Positions 6,257-10,405 of a stretch of DNA of 10,405 nt are shown piece by piece. The stretch is from Stephanodiscus triporus (lineage: Eukaryota > Bacillariophyta > Thalassiosirophyceae > Thalassiosirales > Thalassiosiraceae): the NCBI GenBank assembly GCA_036939755.1, contig JALLAZ010005052.1, forward strand, positions 1-10,405. The letters run 5' to 3'. Below the pieces are notes generated by a model. The model searched no databases and was not told where the DNA came from. It saw only the letters and a program-made list of their open reading frames with translations. How positions within the stretch are numbered: position 1 is the stretch's first letter; every line of letters begins with the position of its first letter. A program made the position numbers and the translations under genes.

Positions 6257-7287
6257 ATGAAGCGTGCAGTGGAAGAAGCGTCGGAATGCAAGAAGCCCTC
6301 TATTATCACCTTTGGGGATGTTGATCGCGAAGCGATCACAAAACTCCGCAACGACATCAGGAGTTGCGCGAGAGCCCTGCAAGAAGGCTGCAATGGGGTA
6401 CAGCGGTTCAACCCCAAGTACTTCGAGGGCCTCATCGATGCCCTTAACGACGACATTGTAAAATGCGATCGCGAGCTTGAGAAGGGGTGGTTTGGTGGGT
6501 TCGTTAAGATGGTAGACGCTAAGCGGCGTGTGATGGTCACCACCCCTCGCATTCGAAAGGTAAGTGTTGAGGCGAATAATTATCCCCGCTGCATCTGCGT
6601 CCTGACATTATCTAATTTTGTTTGATACGCGTCGACAGGCGATCGTGGGAGCCCTCGTTAGGGTGTGCTGCCATGCACACACGTGCGCGAGCGGCGATGA
6701 GTTTTTATGGGAGCAAGTGCGGGAGTCCGCCAAGGGGCTGATCGCCGACGAGGACATGAAACGGTACATGAAGTTGGACGACCGTTTCGCCGATGAGGAC
6801 GAGAAGGAAGACGTACATGGTGAGTGGGTACGTTATGTGCGCAACGGCGCCACCAAGTATTGTGGTGTCTCGATTGGGCACAAGGTGCAGGGGGAAGACG
6901 AGGACGAGCGTGATTGGGATGATGAGGACCGCGGATTGTGGGACGACTGTGAGGACGGGGGACGCGATTTTTATCTCGCGTACCATCAGTTGTCTGCGTT
7001 CGCTGAGTGGGTGAGGACTCGGACGCCCGAGGAGCAGGGCATGGTGCGTGAATTCGAGGTGAGTCCGCAACTTGTTTTGTGCGGACTATCTGATGCGCCT
7101 TATCTCAAATTTTCATTTGTAGACTCTCTATCGGCGCATGGTCAGGGAGAAGTATGCGCCAGGGCTGCTCGAGCTCAACAAGCTGGGGCATGAATCCTGG
7201 GCAAGGGCGATCGATGAGTGTGCTGAGGATGTCGCGGAGGGGGACATGGGTGCAGGAGGGGCGGGGGGGGACAATCGTGGTATGTGA
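6257..7287 (+). CDS. Three-exon orphan gene, apparently intact
   Basis: Exons are 6257-6559, 6639-7058 and 7123-7287, giving about 294 residues. Both introns have GTRAGT donors and AG acceptors and fall exactly between codons (...TTPRIRK|AIVGALVR... and ...MVREFE|TLYRRMVREKY...). Exon 3 is then open to TGA at 7285-7287. The first in-frame ATG is at 6257. The frame is open back to 6098 without an ATG (a GTG lies at 6131), and CTCTTACACACAG just before the ATG could be an acceptor, so an upstream exon is possible. The N-terminal part is helical and charged (DREAITKLRNDIRSCARAL). Exon 2 holds an acidic segment (GEDEDERDWDDEDRG) and HQLSAFAEWVRTRTPEEQG. The C-terminus is helical then Gly-rich. 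I recognise no family. Coherent splicing and GC-rich codon use support a functional gene. Confidence 0.7.
6560..6638 (+). other. Intron 1 of the three-exon gene (79 nt, phase 0)
   Basis: The donor is AAAG|GTAAGT and the acceptor GTCGACAG|GCG. Unspliced reading meets TGA at 6623-6625. TTTTGTTTGATACGC near the 3' end gives a pyrimidine-rich stretch. Removing it joins IRK to AIVGALV in frame. Confidence 0.8.
7059..7122 (+). other. Intron 2 of the three-exon gene (64 nt, phase 0)
   Basis: The donor is CGAG|GTGAGT and the acceptor TTTCATTTGTAG|ACT, preceded by a T-rich tract. Its length is not a multiple of three, so without splicing the reading shifts and the conserved-looking TLYRRMVREKYAPGLLELN segment is lost. 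Confidence 0.8.
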
Positions 7288-7452
7288 TTAGGGCGCACGC
7301 GCGGGGGGGAGGGTGTGTATTATGATAGTGCGCGTCGTAGCCCATTCTGGGGATATAAACTTATTTAGGATAATTGTTTGAGATTCAACTTATTAACGAG
7401 TAATAGTAATAGGATAATGTATGTCTAATCCATTTCGTCGACGTAGAATCCC
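7288..7452. other. Intergenic spacer with TATA-like site
   Basis: The stretch after the stop begins GC-rich with G runs and becomes AT-rich. TATAAA at 7354-7359 lies about 95 bp before the first coding-like sequence of the next locus and could be its TATA box. No polyadenylation signal is evident. Confidence 0.3.
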
Positions 7453-7713
7453 ATGTCGTTTTCATCATCCGCGGCGACGGTGACGTTGGACATTGTCGCT
7501 GTCAGACGCGCAACCTCGGGACCGGCACGACCATTCTTGAGTCATACGCATCGCCCAGCATCGGGGGCTCCACGGCTTTTGAGGTCATGGCGGGGTATCA
7601 GGACAAGTCATCTCGCCGATGGGGGATCAAGATTGCGAAGTGCTCTTCTCCACGCCAATGGGACCACGTCGTGAGGCTGTCGCTGAACCTAAGGCGGGCT
7701 CCTCGGCACCACC
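7453..7713 (+). pseudogene. 5' remnant of the next locus, in two frames
   Basis: One frame from ATG at 7453 reads MSFSSSAATVTLDIVAVRR. Near 7510-7525 the protein-like reading moves to another frame: GTTILESYASPSIGG, then STAFEVMAGYQDKSS, then RRWGIKIAKCSSPRQWDHVV up to about 7690. This may be the original N-terminal part of the large protein that continues from 7714, or a separate upstream ORF. Composition and codon choice match the downstream locus. Confidence 0.35.
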
Positions 7714-8700
7714 ATGGAGGCTTTGAACGTGGGAGGGGCGGACCCTTCTCACGCCAGGACAAAGGGGCAGACTGCCCTAGAGCAAGCTTTGTCGGGGCTT
7801 GGGGGGTTTGCCTTCAGGGGCACGACAGCCGGGGGGTCTCGTGGGGGTTTGGTCTCTGAGGCCGACATGGACGACGGAGCCCTCAAGAGTCCCATCCCTT
7901 TGGGGCCAAGAGACGGGGGCGCGCCAGCCAACGTCCAAGTCAGGCTGTTTCGTTTTGACCCTGCAATCGGGCCTTTCATTTGCGGGGGTTTGGTTAGCTC
8001 AAAGAAAGCCCCCAAGCGGTTCTGCATCTCAAAGAATTGCGCCCTGGCACAGCACACCAAGAAGGTTTTCGACCAGTTGAAAGCGGGGGACTACTACATC
8101 GTCGAGCCTGGGGCTCGAGGGGGAGGCTTGAGCCATATCTTGTGGGCATTCCTCGAGCCGTCTCTTCCCAAGGAGGCGGCCGAGTACTCTCCAGACAACA
8201 AGGAGGTGCTCGGGGCAACCAATTCTATGGAGGGTTGGCTCGCCCTCTTCAGGTACCTGATCGACGCCGAGACCCAGGGAGGGGAGAGGGTTTTGAACCC
8301 TGAGCTCGCGAACTTCGCCTCACGCGCACGGCAGTCAGCTTTCAAGACGCCGCTGAGGAACAACAGGTCCAAGCGCTCAAGGGAGGAGGATATGTTGCAG
8401 CACCTGTCGGAGGAGGAGGAGGAGGGACCGCCCCAAATCATTTTGAACCTCCAAGACGCTATCATGGGGCTTTAAGGGGAGTTGGGGGTGCGTTACCCAA
8501 ATGCGTCGTACGTCACTCTGCATGGGGGCCTCAAGAATCTGGAAGAAGACGTGCGGGCGGTCCAGGAGGGGGTGGATGCCAAGCTCAAGTCCATGGTGTC
8601 GACCACCCAAGCGGAGATGGGGGCTTTGAAGTTTGACACGGCCCAGGCTTCGGCTAGGAGCCATGAAGTAAAGCGCTGGATGGAACATACCCAAGCCACA

Positions 8701-8712
8701 GGGGGGGGGGGG
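8701..8712 (+). repeat. G12 homopolymer inside coding sequence
   Basis: Twelve consecutive G residues encode four glycines in a linker between the two coiled-coil segments of the large interrupted protein. It is the longest of many plus-strand G runs here and the place most prone to sequencing or replication slippage, yet the protein reading stays in frame across it. Confidence 0.85.
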
Positions 8713-9494
8713 AATTCCAAAACTGCCGCCAAGACGCAAGAGCTGTGGTCTGAGGTAGGGGCCCTCAGGAATCGCTGTGAGTTCCTTGAGGGGGCGTTCA
8801 CCCAGATGGTGGCTAAGTTTGTCACTGCCCTGAAGGACAAGGTTGATGCACACGGGGGATATGGGGCGGCCCCAGTCCACTCCCTACCCTACGTCCTGAA
8901 GCATGATTTCGACACCCTGTCCGTCGCCCTCGACGGCTTCCGTGAGGAGATGAAGGGGGCTCCTTTGAAATTTGGGGGCACAGGTTCCAGGGCCTGGACT
9001 CCTGCGTTGCTTGGGCCCGCACCCATATGCCTGAGGCAACCTATCAGTGCATTCCTGGCATGTTTTACGGCCTTTGCCTAATCCGGGAGTTGGTGTTGTA
9101 CAGACAAGATATGAGGGGCGACGACATCCAAGCCCATCGTGTGCAGCGATCACCGATGCAGTCGGCGGTCGTGGAGTCGGTCAACACGGCGGTCCCATCG
9201 ATTTTGGAAGGACCAAAAACCAGCGCCCTCAAGGACCCGAAGTTCGATTTTGGGGCCATGAAGACGTTCGCGAAGTGGAAACCAACAAACGGGCAACCGG
9301 GAGTGTCCACACGTCTCCGGGAGGGCCTCGAGTCTGCTTGGCAGCAGATGAGTGGGGCGATCGATATGTTCTTGGGTGCGAGTCCTGTGGCCAGGGGGGT
9401 GGTGAATGAAATGCTCGCGGAGTACAAGATCCTCACCTCCCAGCTTTTCATCATGGAAATCACTCTCTATTATGACGAGATCCTCTCGAAGACC

Positions 9495-9510
9495 GGGGGG
9501 GATCCCCCCC
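9495..9510. repeat. Perfect palindrome G7-AT-C7
   Basis: The sequence GGGGGGGATCCCCCCC is a perfect 16-bp palindrome within coding DNA, translating as TGGDPPHS. It probably results from codon bias toward G/C runs. Confidence 0.9.
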
Positions 9511-9928
9511 ATAGCAAGGAGGTCAAGGAATCGTGCTGGGCACTCGTCACCAAGCTGCTCCGGACTGTGTTGAAGGAGGTTCACAAGACAAATGGCATGT
9601 TTCTTTATGCCGCCATGGAAGAATTGCGCGTCCTCCGGGAGTTTTCTTCCTGCGACTGGCGGAACCACCCCAAGTTCAACCAGAGTATAGTCAGGCACCT
9701 CTTCGAAACGTGTCTCCCGTGGGCCGTGTACGAAAGCAAGAAGGAGGGCTCTCATATTATCAAAATCAACGCCCTCACAGCCTCGGGGGAGCGGCACCAG
9801 GTCCTTCTTAATGGGCTCGCGTTGGGCATTGGGGAGCTCCGGGCGAAGGCAGGCCTACCACCACAAAGAGAACCAGGTTCTTGAAGGCTTCGTCAGGGGG
9901 GGAGGAAGGGGTCGATGTCATCAACTGA

Positions 9929-10405
9929 CAGGGGAGGACGCCGCCGCCACCGCGGTGGGCGCATTGGCATCGGACCCGTCATTCAACGACCTTGGCGTGG
10001 TCAAAGCCGATTCCGTGGTGGCACTCAGGGGAGGTTCGGTGGCGGTATCGGGGGGTGACAACGATCATCATCAACATCACGCATTGTCGAGCGCCCTCTC
10101 CGGCGCGCTCGATGCGGCAGCGCGCCTCGCGGTGGCGGTCTCGGCGGTGGCGGTCTCGGCGGTGGCGGTCTCGGCGGTGGCGGTGGTCTGGGGCTGGGAT
10201 GACGACGGACGACGGGGAGGCCAGCGTGGCGGCGACGATGGACGACAAAGAAGACAAAGACGACGACAACAATGATGGCGAAGAGGATGATGAAGATGCG
10301 GACTGCACGCTGATGGACGTTGGATTGGGGGGGGGTCGGCGGCATTGGGAGGGACGACGACGGCGACGATGCGAGGTATGTATCTGTGATATGTAGATGT
10401 CAAAC
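9929..10405. other. GC-rich low-complexity region without a convincing gene
   Basis: Open frames exist on both strands, but they translate to simple repeats (Arg/Trp/Ser, Pro/Arg, Ala/Val, Asp) and reflect GCC/GCG/GAC-rich composition. From about 10196 the DNA is dominated by GAC/GAT/GGC triplets. I find no RNA gene, splice-supported exon or promoter. Confidence 0.5.
10131..10190. repeat. 15-bp tandem repeat GGTGGCGGTCTCGGC, three perfect copies plus one degenerate
   Basis: Perfect copies are 10131-10145, 10146-10160 and 10161-10175; 10176-10190 is a changed fourth copy. The period is a multiple of three, so all frames stay open (for example AVAVS), explaining the spurious ORFs across it. 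Confidence 0.9.

Larger units (their letters stand above)
7714..9928 (+). pseudogene. Large coiled-coil protein, interrupted; possible mobile-element structural protein
   Basis: The ATG at 7714 has an ideal eukaryotic context (CACCACCATGG). The first 253 codons include NVQVRLFRFDPAIGPFICGG and a basic-then-acidic segment, RNNRSKRSREED followed by an EEEEE run, that may carry a nuclear signal. An in-frame TAA (8473-8475) interrupts the protein. The same frame then continues with heptad-like helices (LKNLEEDVRAVQEGVDAKLK; LWSEVGALRNRCEFLEGAF). At a GGGGG run (8974-8978) the reading changes frame and continues HRFQGLDSCVAWARTHMPEA, then a long helical domain to about 9860. A final shift gives KRTRFLKASSGGEEGVDVIN and TGA at 9926-9928. 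The total would be roughly 730 residues. No zinc knuckle, protease, reverse transcriptase or integrase is present. A gag-like role is inference from architecture only. The breaks may be true decay or assembly indels at homopolymers. Confidence 0.5.

Noticed and set aside
7749..9797. Long minus-strand frames opposite the large interrupted locus.
   Set aside because: GC-rich coding DNA with few stop-forming triplets produces such shadows; the plus-strand readings are more protein-like and connect with each other.
9811..10396. Several open frames on both strands at the right end.
   Set aside because: All are translations of a 15-bp tandem repeat and triplet-rich DNA, and none shows non-repetitive protein sequence or splice support.
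1..10405. Bacterial, phage or CRISPR content.
   Set aside because: There are spliceosomal-type introns, no ribosome binding sites or operon spacing, and no regularly spaced identical repeats with unique spacers.

Overview
The window reads as nuclear DNA of a microbial eukaryote, plausibly an alga. Three probable spliceosomal introns are visible, of 64, 70 and 79 nt, with GT/AG ends, and two of them have GTAAGT or GTGAGT donors. Genes are sparse, intergenic DNA is long, simple repeats are common, and there are no bacterial operons or ribosome binding sites. I have a weak impression of diatom or other stramenopile sequence from the style of the orphan and multicopy-type proteins, but I cannot verify it here. 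No tRNA, rRNA, CRISPR array or insertion sequence was found.

Left part (1-5580), AT-richer. Two orphan reading frames converge at 16-873 (+, possibly continuing off the left edge) and 1104-1679 (-). An Ala/Asp-coding low-complexity repeat lies at 2135-2445. A decaying minus-strand gene at 2824-4311 ends in an HNH-nuclease-like region; it keeps one convincing 70-nt intron but is broken by three frame changes. From 4380 to 5480 there are small diverged duplications that look like pieces of exons, a cluster of TTACTGT inverted repeats, and a candidate terminal exon on the minus strand.

Middle (5590-6056). The most unusual stretch is about 460 nt with no credible protein but a nearly continuous chain of hairpins, several with perfect 7-bp stems and one with about 22 paired bases. 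Its right end, read on the minus strand, has a good match to the tRNA A box (TGGCCGAGTGG) and a weaker B-box-like site. A tRNA-derived SINE or a structured Pol III RNA is the best reading. A 14-bp tandem duplication at 5514-5541 could be its tail.

Right part (6250-10405), GC-richer. An apparently intact three-exon plus-strand gene (6257-7287) has both introns in phase 0. It is followed by a long coding locus (about 7453-9928) spread over several frames, with one in-frame stop and at least one shift at a G run. Its coiled-coil segments and basic/acidic linker make a mobile-element structural protein possible, but I do not recognise the family. The end (9929-10405) is GC-rich low-complexity DNA with a 15-bp tandem repeat.

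The genes show no evident shared pathway. The window looks like a repeat-rich accessory region with orphan genes, decayed element-like genes and a structured dispersed-repeat candidate.
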